A stretch of 64,000 nt of DNA from Mantis religiosa. Its lineage: Eukaryota; Arthropoda; Insecta; Mantodea; Mantidae. Under the pieces are notes generated by a model that saw only the letters and a program-made list of their open reading frames with translations, made no database searches and had not been told where the DNA came from. Position numbers and translations under genes: made by a program. Shown here piece by piece: positions 9,532 to 19,678 of the stretch. Every line of letters begins with the position of its first letter. Position 1 is the first letter of the stretch. The DNA lies in contig CM060950.1 of NCBI GenBank assembly GCA_030765055.1, positions 459,460,710 to 459,524,709 of the forward strand, in the 5' to 3' direction.

Positions 9532-10986
9532 TTAAGACGACTTCATGGGTGGAAGAATCAATTTGCCCTTTTTCTTTGGTGTAGGGCTAGTTTCGGCAGG
9601 TTTATCCTGCCTCTTCTTTGCTGCAGATGTAGCAGCGTGGTCAGCTGTTTTATGCTCCATATCCTCTATGGAAGAGGACGGTTTTCCTTCTACAACCTTC
9701 GATTCGAGGGGCTCGAAGCGATTGGAAATTCCGACCGACGTAGATGACGGTCGCCGGTCGTAGTCCTCCCCAGAAGATGACTCCGACGATGATCTCGGAG
9801 ACGCTCTAGGGCTACGTTTCTTAGACTTTTCTGGAGCAGACTTTGTGCTTTCTTTCAGGAAGGCAGTTCTATCATACTGCGTCTTGAACTTGATCTCTGG
9901 TGCTTGGTATACAATGGGCAATTTCGTCCTGTTGTTAGACGTGGATGCTTTGTCAGGCGACTTCACTGACTTGTTATTTTCAGTAGTCTGTGTTCTCGGA
10001 GTTTTAGATGGTGTTACTGATGCTCTTGGTTGCGATCTAGGCACTAGAACTTTCTCGGATATTGTTGCCCCATTTATATCAGATGTTTGGGTACCAGCCT
10101 CCCGTTTCGGTGACGGAGTAGCCGCCACAGAGCTATAGGTACGGGAGGTGGTTGAAGAGGGCTTGAGGATACATAGAAGTTTCCGGGCTTCCGAAAAGGA
10201 AACCTTTTCCTTAACCCGGATCTCCTGAATAGCTCGCTCTTCAATATAACGGGGACATTCTCGTGAACTTGATGGATGTTCACCGCTACAATTTACGCAT
10301 GCTGGAGGTGATGTACATGCATTTTCATGCATGCCGGCTCCGCAGCTGACACATGTAGGTGCGCCTTTACAGAATGCACTAGTGTGACCGAACCGCTGAC
10401 ATTGGTAGCATCTCAGAGGGTTAGGTATGTATGGTCTAACCTCAATCACTTCATATCCTGCCCTGATTCTTTGAGGGAGATCTACCCGATCAAAGGTCAG
10501 GAACAGGGTACGAGTGGGAACCATATCCCCTCGTTCTCTCCTTTGGACACGATATACTGCAGTTACGCCTTGTTCCTGGAGGTTCTCCTGAATATCCTCG
10601 TTGGACATTCCATCCAACGCGCTAGTGTTTACAACACCGCGCGAGGAATTCAGGGTCCTATGCATCTCCACTTTGACTGGATAACTGCCCAGCATGTTGG
10701 CTTTCAGTATCTTTGCTGCCTGGGATGCTGTAGTTGCTTCCACCAGCAGCGTGCCATTTCTAGATTTTGTACATGATTTAACAGCACCAGCTATTTTGTC
10801 AAGACCTTTCTGTATAATAAACGGATTAACCGTAGAAAAAGTTCTACCTTCCTCCGTTCGTTTAATAACTAAGTAGCGAGGACCACACTCAACTACTTGT
10901 TTAACACTGTTTTCAAATACATCTTTTCCACGTTTATTGTTTTTTGGGGGGTGTATGTTAACCATAATATTAGGTCTAAATTTCAT
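9532..10986 (-). CDS. LINE ORF1 (gag-like, three zinc knuckles), copy B
   Basis: A predicted 484-residue RNA-binding protein that would form the element's ribonucleoprotein. I place the start at the ATG at 10984-10986 (MKFRP, with G at -3), which all copies keep. The open frame continues upstream to a TGA just before 11082, but the first codon there is GTG, and the Met at residue 26 of that longer frame is found in this copy only. Zinc knuckles lie at 193-206 (C-x2-C-x4-H-x4-C), 212-224 (C-x2-C-x4-H-x3-C) and 230-244 (C-x2-C-x3-H-x6-C). The C-terminal third is low-complexity Ser/Thr/Lys/Pro and ends in basic clusters. The stop lies 38 nt before the ORF2 start. ORF1 proteins of the I and Jockey groups have this knuckle arrangement. 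Confidence 0.9.
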   Translation of the reverse strand: MKFRPNIMVNIHPPKNNKRGKDVFENSVKQVVECGPRYLVIKRTEEGRTFSTVNPFIIQKGLDKIAGAVKSCTKSRNGTLLVEATTASQAAKILKANMLGSYPVKVEMHRTLNSSRGVVNTSALDGMSNEDIQENLQEQGVTAVYRVQRRERGDMVPTRTLFLTFDRVDLPQRIRAGYEVIEVRPYIPNPLRCYQCQRFGHTSAFCKGAPTCVSCGAGMHENACTSPPACVNCSGEHPSSSRECPRYIEERAIQEIRVKEKVSFSEARKLLCILKPSSTTSRTYSSVAATPSPKREAGTQTSDINGATISEKVLVPRSQPRASVTPSKTPRTQTTENNKSVKSPDKASTSNNRTKLPIVYQAPEIKFKTQYDRTAFLKESTKSAPEKSKKRSPRASPRSSSESSSGEDYDRRPSSTSVGISNRFEPLESKVVEGKPSSSIEDMEHKTADHAATSAAKKRQDKPAETSPTPKKKGKLILPPMKSS

Positions 10987-11421
10987 CCCCCAGTGCTCCC
11001 CACCCACCATGGAGTCCAACAAGGGGTCAACCCACTGGGATGACAGGGCTACACAGGGGATATAGCGAGCTCGCCGTCCCACTCACCCTGGAGGTCGGTA
11101 CAATACCTAGTCCTGGCCGATTGATTAGGGGTGGGTTAGTCCCTAACCTCCCGTTTAGGCGAAGCAGAAGCCAAAGTAGTGTATTAGAAATGCGCACCCT
11201 CCCCGAATTCAGAAAAAATAACTGTTACGAGCTCAGATACGCATCCCTCAACTACCAGGACAAACCTTTCCACCGACACGGGTCTCCACGCACGGCCTAC
11301 ACGTGGGTGGGCCTGTTGACCATCTCCCTCAACCACGAAGAGGAGCCCACTCGAGGGAGACTGTTGGCTCGGGACCCCGGGTTCGCCAAACCCGTACCTA
11401 CCGAAGTAGGCCCCTGGGGGG
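10987..11421 (-). promoter_or_regulatory. 5'UTR of LINE copy B with terminal hairpins
   Basis: This 435-nt leader lies ahead of ORF1. In the RNA sense it starts CCCCCCAGGGG, followed by CCTAC-TTCG-GTAGG (11397-11410), a 5-bp stem with the very stable cUUCGg tetraloop. A 6-bp stem around TGGCG follows (11378-11394). Internal promoters are usual in LINE 5'UTRs, but I cannot identify promoter motifs here. The copy differs from A, C and D by small changes, such as an extra TA after an A-run near 11220. Confidence 0.7.
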
Positions 11422-11533
11422 AGCGAGGACCACACTCAACTACTTGCTTAACACTGTTTTCAACTAAATCCTTTCCACGTTTATTGTGTTTTGGGGGGTG
11501 TTGTTTAGCCATAAATGTTGGTCTAAATTTCAT
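11422..11533 (-). pseudogene. LINE ORF1 (gag-like), copy A, N-terminal fragment
   Basis: The ATG at 11531-11533 opens the frame (MKFRPTFMAK). It continues to the target-site duplication, where it would run into the 5'UTR of copy B. The rest of the protein is encoded at 4241-5596. The N-terminal residues MAKQHPPKH are shared with copy D. Copies B and C read MVNIHPPKN instead. Confidence 0.85.
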
Positions 11534-11965
11534 CCCCCAGTGCTCCCCACCCACCACGGAGTCCAACAAGGGGTCACCCCACTGGGATGACAGGGCTACA
11601 CAGGGGATATAGCGAGCTCGCCGTCCCACTCACCCTGGAGGTCGGTACAATACCTAGTCCTGGCCGATTGATTAGGGGTGGGTTAGTCCCTAACCTCCCG
11701 TTTAGGCGAAGCAGAAGCCAAAGTAGTGTATTAGAAATGCGCACCCTCCCCGAATTCAGAAAAAACTGTTACGAGCTCAGATACGCATCCCTCAACCACC
11801 AGGACAAACCTTTCCACCGACACGGGTCTCCACGCACGGCCTACACGTGGGTGGGCCTGTTGACCGTCTCCCTCAACCACGAAGAGGAGCCCACACGAGG
11901 GAGACTGTTGGCTCGGGACCCCGGGTTCGCCAAACCCGTACCTACCGAAGTAGGCCCCTGGGGGG
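11534..11965 (-). promoter_or_regulatory. 5'UTR of LINE copy A
   Basis: A 432-nt leader with the same terminal hairpins as copy B, including the UUCG tetraloop hairpin at 11941-11954. It ends at exactly six G residues on the plus strand. The 5' boundary of copy A therefore agrees with those of B, C and D to the base. Confidence 0.7.
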
Positions 11966-11979
11966 GGTGACTGAAGTTG
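11966..11979. repeat. Target-site duplication of LINE copy A, right copy
   Basis: GGTGACTGAAGTTG, identical to 304-317. Satellite sequence resumes after it in the phase expected from 304-317, so copy A interrupted one satellite monomer. Confidence 0.9.
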
Positions 11980-13425
11980 TTCTGGTACTTCCTCTGCTGC
12001 AGCAGCAGTCTGTTTGGCTGATGCAGTCTTTCTGGCAGTTGGTACCTGACAGAAGCTGTTTTGTTGGGCACCTCACGTTGGACGCATCTGCGTTTCTTTG
12101 TTGACCCTTAAGCATAACACACAGACAATTTCGTTATAGTTGTGAGTGTGGTAATCTTAGTAGTACTGGTGCTTGTGTCTGTGATTGTCGTTGTGACTGC
12201 ACTGGTGACTGAAGTTGTTCTGGTACTTCCTCTGCTGCAGCAGCACTCTGTTTGGCTGGTGCAGTCTTTCTGGCAGTTGGTACCTGACAGAAGCTGTTTT
12301 GTTGGGCATTTCACGTTGGACGCTTCTGCGTTTCTTTGTTGGCCGTTAAGCATAACACACAGACAATTTAAAATTATAAATTCATAATAGGCTGTGTTCG
12401 TGGGGGTTGTGTTTTTTGTGAGCTGTGTTCATGGGGTTTCTTGTTGTAATTGTTTTTGTAGTCGTAGTTGTGGTGGTGGCTGCAGTTGTCCTTTCTGTGG
12501 TCGTTGTAGTTGTGAATGTGGTAATCTTTGTAGTACTGGTGCTTGTGTCTGTGATTGTCGTTGTGACTGCACTGGTGACTGAAGTTGTTCTGGTACTTCC
12601 TCTGCTGCAGCAGCAATCTGTTTGGCTGGTGCAGTCTTTCTGGCAGTTGGTACCTGACAGAAGCTGTTTTGTTGGGCATTTCACGTTGGACGCATCTGCA
12701 ATTTCTTTGTTGGCCCTTAAGCATAACACACAGACAATTTCGTTGTAGTTGTGAGTGTGGTAATCTTTGTAGTACAGGTGCTTGTGTCTGTGATTGTCGT
12801 TGTGACTGCACTGGTGACTGAAGTTGTTCTGGTACTTCCTCTGCTGCAGCAGCAGTCTGTTTGGCTGGTTAAGTCTTTCTGGCAGTTGGTACCTGACAGA
12901 AGCTGTTTTGTTGGGCATTTCACGTTGGACGCATCTGCATTTCTTTGTTGGCCCTTAAGCATAACACACAGACAATTTCGTTGTAGTTGTGAGTGTGGTA
13001 ATCTTTGTAGTACTAGTGCTTGTGTCTGTGATTGTCGTTGTGACTGCACTGGTGACTGAAGTTGTTCTGGTACTTCCTCTGCTGCAGCAGCAGTCTCTTT
13101 GGCTGGTGCAGTCTTTCTGGCAGTTGGTACCTGACAGAAGCTGTTTTGTTGGGCATTTCACGTGGGACGCATCTGCATTTCTTTGTTGGCCCTTAAGCAT
13201 AACACATCGACAATTTGGTTGTAGTTGTGAGTGTGGTAATCTTTGTAGTACTGGTGCTTGTGTCTGTGATTGTCGTTGTGACTGCACTGGTGACTGAAGT
13301 TGTTCTGGTACTTCCTCTACTGCAGCAGCAGTCTGTTTGGCTGGTGCAGTCTTTCTGGCAGTTGGTACCTGACAGAAGCTGTTTTGTTGGGCATTTCACG
13401 TTGGGCGCATCTGCATTTCTTTGTT

Positions 13426-13663
13426 GGCCCTTAAGCATAACACACAGACAATTTCGTTGTAGTTGTGAGTGTGGTAATCTTTGTAGTACTGGTGCTTGTG
13501 TCTGTGATTGTCGCTGTGACTGCACTGGTGACTGAAGTTGTTCTGATACTTCCTCTGCTGCAGCAGCAGTCTGTTTGGCTGGTGCAGTCTTTCTGGCAGT
13601 TGGTACCTGACAGAAGCTGTTTTGTTGGGCACCTCACATTGGACGCATCTGCGTTTCTTTGTT
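13426..13663. repeat. Reference short monomer (238 bp)
   Basis: One monomer measured from GGCCCTTAAG to the next. The left part after ACAATTT is GTN-triplet-rich; the middle holds CTGCTGCAGCAGCAG; the right part is less repetitive (GGTACCTGACAG, then CATTTCACGTTGGACG). 238 is not a multiple of 3, so neighbouring short monomers change reading frame. The minus-strand frame ends at a TAA formed from CTTAAGCATAAC. Confidence 0.92.
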
Positions 13664-14140
13664 GGCCCTTAAGCATAACACACAGACAATTTCGTTGTAG
13701 TTGTGAGTGTCGTAATCTTTGTATTACTGGTGCTTGTGTCTGTGATTGTCATTGTGACTGCACTGGTGACTGAAGTTGTTCTGGTACTTCCTCTGCTGCA
13801 GCAGCAGTCTGTTTGGTTGGTGCAGTCTTTCTGGCAGTTGGTACCTGACAGAAGCTGTTTTGTTGGGCACCTCACCTTGGACGCATCTGCGTTTCTTTGT
13901 TGGCCGTTAAGCATAACAAACAGACAATTTCGTTGTAGTTGTGAGTGTGGTAATCTTTGTAGTACTGGTGCTTGTGTCTGTGGTTGTCGTTGTGACTGCA
14001 CTGGTGACTTAAGTTGTTTTTGATACTTCCTCTGCTGCAGCAGCACTCTGTTTGGCTGGTGCAGTCTTTCTGGCAGTTGGTACCTGACAGAAGCTGTTTT
14101 GTTGGGCACCTCACGTTGGACGCATCTGCGTATCTTTGTT

Positions 14141-14509
14141 GGCCCTTAAGCATAACACACAGACAATTTAAAATTATAAATTCATAATAGGCTGTGTTCG
14201 TGGGGGTTGTGTTTGTGTGAGCTGTGTTCATGGGGTTTCTTGTTGTAATTGTTTTTGTAGTCGTAGTTGTGGTGGTGGCAGCAGTTGTCCTTTCTGTGGT
14301 CGTTGTAGTTGTGAATGTGGTAATCTTTGTAGTACTGGTGCTTGTGTCTGTGATTGTCGTTGTGACAGCACTGGCGACTGAAGTTGTTCTGGTACTTCCT
14401 CTGCTGCAGCAGCAGTCTCTTTGGCTGGTGCAGTCTTTCTGGCAGTTGGTACCTGACAGAAGCTGTTTTGTTGGGCATTTCACGTTGGACGCATCTGCAT
14501 TTCTTTGTT
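14141..14509. repeat. Reference long monomer (369 bp) with 131-bp extra segment
   Basis: Same monomer as the short form but with 131 bp (14170-14300) between ACAATTT and CGTTGTAG. The extra segment starts AT-rich (AAAATTATAAATTCATAATA). It then holds two copies of a 30-bp unit starting GCTGTGTTC (14191 and 14221), followed by a GTN-triplet run. 369 is a multiple of 3, so the long form keeps the frame of a Thr- and Cys-rich minus-strand reading. Confidence 0.9.
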
Positions 14510-17500
14510 GGCCCTTAAGCATAACACACAGACAATTTCGTTGTAGTTGTGAGTGTGGTAATCTTTGTAGTACTGGTGCTTGTGTCTGTGATTGTCGTTG
14601 TGACTGCACTGGTGACTGAAGTTGTTCTGATACTTCCTCTGCTGCAGCAGCAGTCTGTTTGGCTGGTGCAGTCTTTCTGGCAGTTGGTACCTGACAGAAG
14701 CTGTTTTGTTGGGCACCTTACGTTGGACGTATCTGCGTTTCTTTGTTGGCCCTTAAGCATAACACACAGACAATTTCGTTGTAGTTGTGAGTGTGGTAAT
14801 CTTTGTAGTACTGGTGCTTGTGTCTGTGACTGTCGTTGTGACTGCACTGGTGACTGAAGTTGTTCTGGTACTTCCTCTGCTGCAGCAGCAGTCTCTTTGG
14901 CTGGTGCAGTCTTTCTGGCAGTTGGTACCTGACAGAAGCTGTTTTGTTGGGCATTTCACGTTGGACGCATCTGCATTTCTTTGTTGGCCCTTAAGCATAA
15001 CACATCGACAATTTCGTTGTAGTTGTGAGTGTGGTAATCTTTGTAGTACTGGTGCTTGTGTCTGTGATTGTCGTTGTGACTGCACTGGTGACTGAAGTTG
15101 TTCTGATACTTCCTCTGCTGCAGCAGCAGTCTGTTTGGCTGGTGCAGCCCTTCTGGCAGTTGGTACCTAACAGAAGCTGTTTTGTTGGGCACCTGACGTC
15201 GGACGCATCTGCGTTTCTTTGTTGGCCCTTAGCATAACACACAGACAATTTAAAATTATGAATTCATAATAGGCTGTGTTCGTGGGGGTTGTGTTTGTGT
15301 GAGCTGTGTTCATGGGGGTTCTTGTTGTAATTGTTTTTGTAGTCGTAGTTGTGGTGGTGGCTGCAGTTGTCCTTTCTGTGGTCGTTGTAGTTGTGAGTGT
15401 GGTAATCTTTGTAGTACTGGTGCTTGTGTCTGTGATTGTCGTTGTGACTGCACTGGTGACTGAAGTTGTTCTGATACTTCCTCTGCTGCAGCAGCAGTCT
15501 GTTTGGCTGGTGCAGCCTTTCTGGCAGTTGGTACCTAACAGAAGCTCTTTTGTTGGGCACCTGACGTCGGACGCATCTGCGTTTCTTTGTTGGCCCTTAA
15601 GCATAACACACAGACAATTTCGTTGTAGTTGTGAGTGTGGTAATCCTTGTAGTACTGGTGCTTGTGTCTGTGATTGCCGTTGTGACTGCACTGGTGACTG
15701 AAGTTGTTCTGGTACTTCCTCTGCTGCAGCAACAGCAGTCTGTTTGGCTGGTGCAGTCTTTCTGGCAGTTGGTACCTGACAGAAGCTGTTTTGTTGGGCA
15801 TTTCACGTTGGACGCATCTGCATTTCTTTGTTGGCCCTTAAGCATAACACACAGACAATTTCGTTGTAGTTGTGAGTGTGGTAATCTTTGTAGTACTGGT
15901 GCTTGTGTCTGTGATTGTCGTTGTGACTGCACTGGTGACTGAAGTTGTTCTGATACTTCCTCTGCTGCAGCAGCAGTCTGTTTGGCTGGTGCAGTCTTTC
16001 TGGCAGTTGGTACCTGACAGAAGCTGTTTTGTTGGGCACCTTACGTTGGACGCATCTGCGTTTCTTTGTTGGCCCTTAAGCATAACACACAGACAATTTC
16101 GTTGTAGTTGTGAGTGTGGTAATCTTTGTAGTACTGGTGCTTGTGTCTGTGATTGTCGTTGTGACTGCACTGGTGACTGAAGTTGTTCTGGTACTTCCTC
16201 TGCTGCAGCAGCAGTCTCTTTGGCTGGTGCAGTCTTTCTGGCAGTTGGTACCTGACAGAAGCTGTTTTGTTGGGCATTTCACGTTGGACGCATCTGCATT
16301 TCTTTGTTGGCCCTTAAGCATAACACATCGACAATTTCGTTGTAGTTGTGAGTGTGGTAATCTTTGTAGTACTGGTGCTTGTGTCTGTGATTGTCGTTTT
16401 GACTGCACTGGTGACTGAAGTTGTTCTGGTACTTCCTCTGCTGCAGCAGCACTCTGTTTGGCTGGTGCAGTCTTTCTGGCAGTTGGTACCTGACAGAAGC
16501 TGTTTTGTTGGACATTTCACGTTGGATGCATCTGCATTTCTTTGTTGGCCCTTAAGCAAAACACACAGACAATTTCGTTGTTGTTGTGAGTGTGGTAACC
16601 TTTGTAGTACTGGTGCTTGTGGCTGTGATTGTCGTTGTGACTGCACTGGTGACTGAAGTTGTTCTGATACTTCCTCTGCTGCAGCAGCAGTCTGTTTGGC
16701 TGGTGCAGCCCTTCTGGCAGTTGGTACCTAACAGAAGCTGTTTTGTTGGGCACCTGACGTCGGACGCATCTGCGTTTCTTTGTTGGCCCTTAAGCATAAC
16801 ACACAGACAATTTAAAATTATAAATTCATAATAGGCTGTGTTCGTGGGGGTTGTGTTTGTGTGAGCTGTGTTCATGGGGGTTCTTGTTGTAATTGTTTTT
16901 GTAGTCGTAGTTGTGGTGGTGGCTGCAGTTGTCCTTTCTGTGGTCGTTGAAGTTGTGAGTGTGGTAATCTTTGTAGTACTGGTGCTTGTGTCTGTGATTG
17001 TCGTTGTGACTGCACTGGTGACTGAAGTTGTTCTGATACTTCCTCTGCTGCAGCAGCAGTCTGTTTGGCTGGTGCAGCCTTTCTGGCAGTTGGTACCTAA
17101 CAGAAGCTGTTTTGTTGGGCACCTGACGTCGGACGCATCTGCGTTTCTTTGTTGGCCCTTAAGCATAACACACAGATAATTTAAAATTATAAATTCATAA
17201 TAGGCTGTGTTCGTGGGGGTTGTGTTTGTGTGAGCTGTGTTCATGGGGGTTCTTGTTGTAATTGTTTTTGTAGTCGTAGTTGTGGTGGTGGCTGCAGTTG
17301 TCCTTTCTGTGGTCGTTGTTGTTGTGAGTGTGGTAATCTTTGTAGTACTGGTGCTTGGGTCTGTGATTGTCGTTGTGACTGCACAGGTGACTGAAGTTGT
17401 TCTGGTACTTCCTCTGCTGCAGCAGCAGCAGTCTGTTTGGCTGGTGCAGTCTTTCTGGCAGTTTGTACTTGACAGAAGCTGTTTTGTTGGGCATTTCATG

Positions 17501-19664
17501 TTGGACGCATCTGCATTTCTTTGTTGGCCCTTAAGCATAACACACAGACAATTTCGTTGTAGTTGTGAGTGTGGTAATCTTTGTAGTACTGGTGCTTGTG
17601 TCTGTGATTGCCGTTGTGACTGCACTGGTGACTGAAGTTGTTCTGGTACTTCCTCTGCTGCAGCAACAGCAGTCTGTTTGGCTGGTGCAGTCTTTCTGGC
17701 AGTTGGTACCTGACAGAAGCTGTTTTGTTGGGCATTTCACGTTGGACGCATCTGCATTTCTTTGTTGGCCCTTAGGCATAACACACAGACAATTTCGTTG
17801 TAGTTGTGAGTGTGGTAATCTTTGTAGTACTGGTGCTTGTGTCTGTGATTGTCGTTGTGACTGCACTGGTGACTGAAGTTGTTCTGATACTTCCTCTGCT
17901 GCAGCAGCAGTCTGTTTGGCTGGTGCAGTCTTTCTGGCAGTTGGTACCTGACAGAAGCTGTTTTGTTGGGCACCTTACGTTGGACGCATCTGCGTTTCTT
18001 TGTTGGCCCTTAAGCATAACACACAGACAATTTCGTTGTAGTTGTGAGTGTGGTAATCTTTGTAGTACTGGTGCTTGTGTCTGTGATTGTCGTTGTGACT
18101 GCACTGGTGACTGAAGTTGTTCTGGTACTTCTTCTGCTGCAGCGGCAGTCTCTTTGGCTGGTGCAGTCTTTCTGGCAGTTGGTACCTGACAGAAGCTGTT
18201 TTGTTGGGCATTTCACGTTGGACGCATCTGCATTTCTTTGTTGGCCCTTAAGCATAACACATCGACAATTTCGTTGTAGTTGTGAGTGTGGTAATCTTTG
18301 TAGTACTGGTGCTTGTGTCTGTGATTGTCGTTGTGACTGCACTGGTGACTGAAGTTGTTCTGGTACTTCCTCTGCTGCAGCAGCAGTCTGTTTGGCTGGT
18401 GCAGTCTTTCTGGCAGTTGGTACCTGACAGAAGCTGTTTTGTTGGGCATTTCACGTTGGGCGCATCTGCATTTCTTTGTTGGCCCTTAAGCATAACACAC
18501 AGACAATTTCGTTGTAGTTGTGAGTGTGGTAATCTTTGTAGTACTGGTGCTTGTGTCTGTGATTGTCGCTGTGACTGCACTGGTGACTGAAGTTGTTCTG
18601 ATACTTCCTCTGCTGCAGCAGCAGTCTGTTTGGCTGGTGCAGTCTTTCTGGCAGTTGGTACCTGACAGAAGCTGTTTTGTTGGGCACCTCACGTTGGACG
18701 CATCTGCGTTTCTTTGTTGGCCCTTAAGCATAACACACAGACAATTTCGTTGTAGTTGTGAGTGTGGTAATCTTTGTATTACTGGTGCTTGTGTCTGTGA
18801 TTGTCATTGTGACTGCACTGGTGACTGAAGTTGTTCTGGTACTTCCTCTGCTGCAGCAGCAGTCTGTTTGGCTGGTGCAGTCTTTCTGGCAGTTGGTACC
18901 TGACAGAAGCTGTTTTGTTGGGCACCTCACCTTGGACGCATCTGCGTTTCTTTGTTGGCCGTTAAGCATAACACACAGACAATTTCGTTGTAGTTGTGAG
19001 TGTGGTAATCTTTGTAGTACTGGTGCTTGTGTCTGTGATTGTCGTTGTGACTGCACTGGTGACTGAAGTTGTTCTGATACTTCCTCTGCTGCAGCAGCAG
19101 TCTGTTTGGCTGGTGCAGTCTTTCTGGCAGTTGGTACCTGACAGAAGCTGTTTTGTTGGGCACCTCACGTTGGACGCATCTGCGTTTCTTTGTTGGCCGT
19201 TAAGCATAACACACAGACAATTTCGTTGTAGTTGTGAGTGTGGTAATCTTTGTAGTACTGGTGCTTGTGTCTGTGATTGTCGTTGTGACTGCACTGGTGA
19301 CTGAAGTTGTTCTGGTACTTCCTCTGCTGCAGCAGCAGTCTGTTTGGCTGATGCAGTCTTTCTGGCAGTTGGTACCTGACAGAAGCTGTTTTGTTGGGCA
19401 CCTCACGTTGGACGCATCTGCGTTTCTTTGTTGGCCCTTAAGCATAACACACAGACAATTTAAAATTATAAATTCATAATAGGCTGTGTTCGTGGGGGTT
19501 GTGTTTGTGTGAGCTGTGTTCATGGGGGTTCTTGTTGTAATTGTTTTTGTAGTCGTAGATGTGGTGGTGGCTGCAGTTATCCTTTCTGTGGTCGTTGTAG
19601 TTGTGAGTGTGGTAATCTTTGTAGTACTGGTGTTTGTGTCTGTGATTGTCGTTGTGACTGCACT

Positions 19665-19678
19665 GGTGACTGAAGTTG
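19665..19678. other. Paralogous empty site for LINE copy A
   Basis: A single uninterrupted GGTGACTGAAGTTG in a satellite segment that matches both flanks of copy A: 1-303 corresponds to 19362-19664, and 11980 onward corresponds to 19679 onward. A second empty paralogue lies at 34613-34626. Since LINEs do not excise precisely, these represent the state before insertion. Confidence 0.88.

Larger units (their letters stand above)
5597..11421 (-). mobile_element. I-superfamily LINE copy B, full length, nested in copy A
   Basis: This is a complete non-LTR element of 5825 bp on the minus strand: CAT-type tail and 3'UTR (5597-5810), ORF2 (5811-9494), 37-nt spacer, ORF1 (9532-10986) and 5'UTR (10987-11421). 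It is the best reference copy in the window because both ORFs are intact and both ends are defined by a 13-bp target-site duplication. The longest triplet tail of the four 3' ends is here. It is inserted in the same orientation as its host copy A. Confidence 0.95.
11422..11965 (-). mobile_element. LINE copy A, 5' part (5'UTR and first ORF1 codons)
   Basis: The 5' remainder of copy A beyond the nested copy B. It carries the whole 5'UTR and the first 37 ORF1 codons. The element ends with six G residues on the plus strand (11960-11965), followed by the 14-bp target-site duplication and then satellite. The first 13 bases (11422-11434) duplicate 5584-5596 because of the insertion of B. This part is nearly identical to the 5' end of copy D, not to that of copy B. 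Confidence 0.92.

Noticed and set aside
10987..11082. N-terminal extension of ORF1 starting at 11082
   Set aside because: The codon there is GTG directly after an in-frame TGA, and GTG is not a normal start in a eukaryotic nucleus. The Met at residue 26 of that longer frame exists in copy B only (V in the others), so the conserved ATG 32 codons downstream is preferred.
11040..11612. Plus-strand open frames across the LINE 5'UTRs (also 28730-29149 and 30654-31139)
   Set aside because: These are readings of the GC-rich leader on the wrong strand. They run through element junctions and change with them, which real genes would not do.
14190..14280. G-quadruplex in the long-form block (GTGGGGG, ATGGGGG and GTGGTGGTGG)
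   Set aside because: Only two runs of three or more G lie within a reasonable span, and the second run is GGGG in many copies, so the four-run pattern is not met.
14510..14560. CENP-B-box-like motif TTCGTTGTAGTTGTG in short monomers
   Set aside because: It matches 7 of the 9 essential bases of the mammalian box, but long monomers lose one more, and a match of this quality is expected by chance in GT-rich DNA. I do not claim CENP-B binding.
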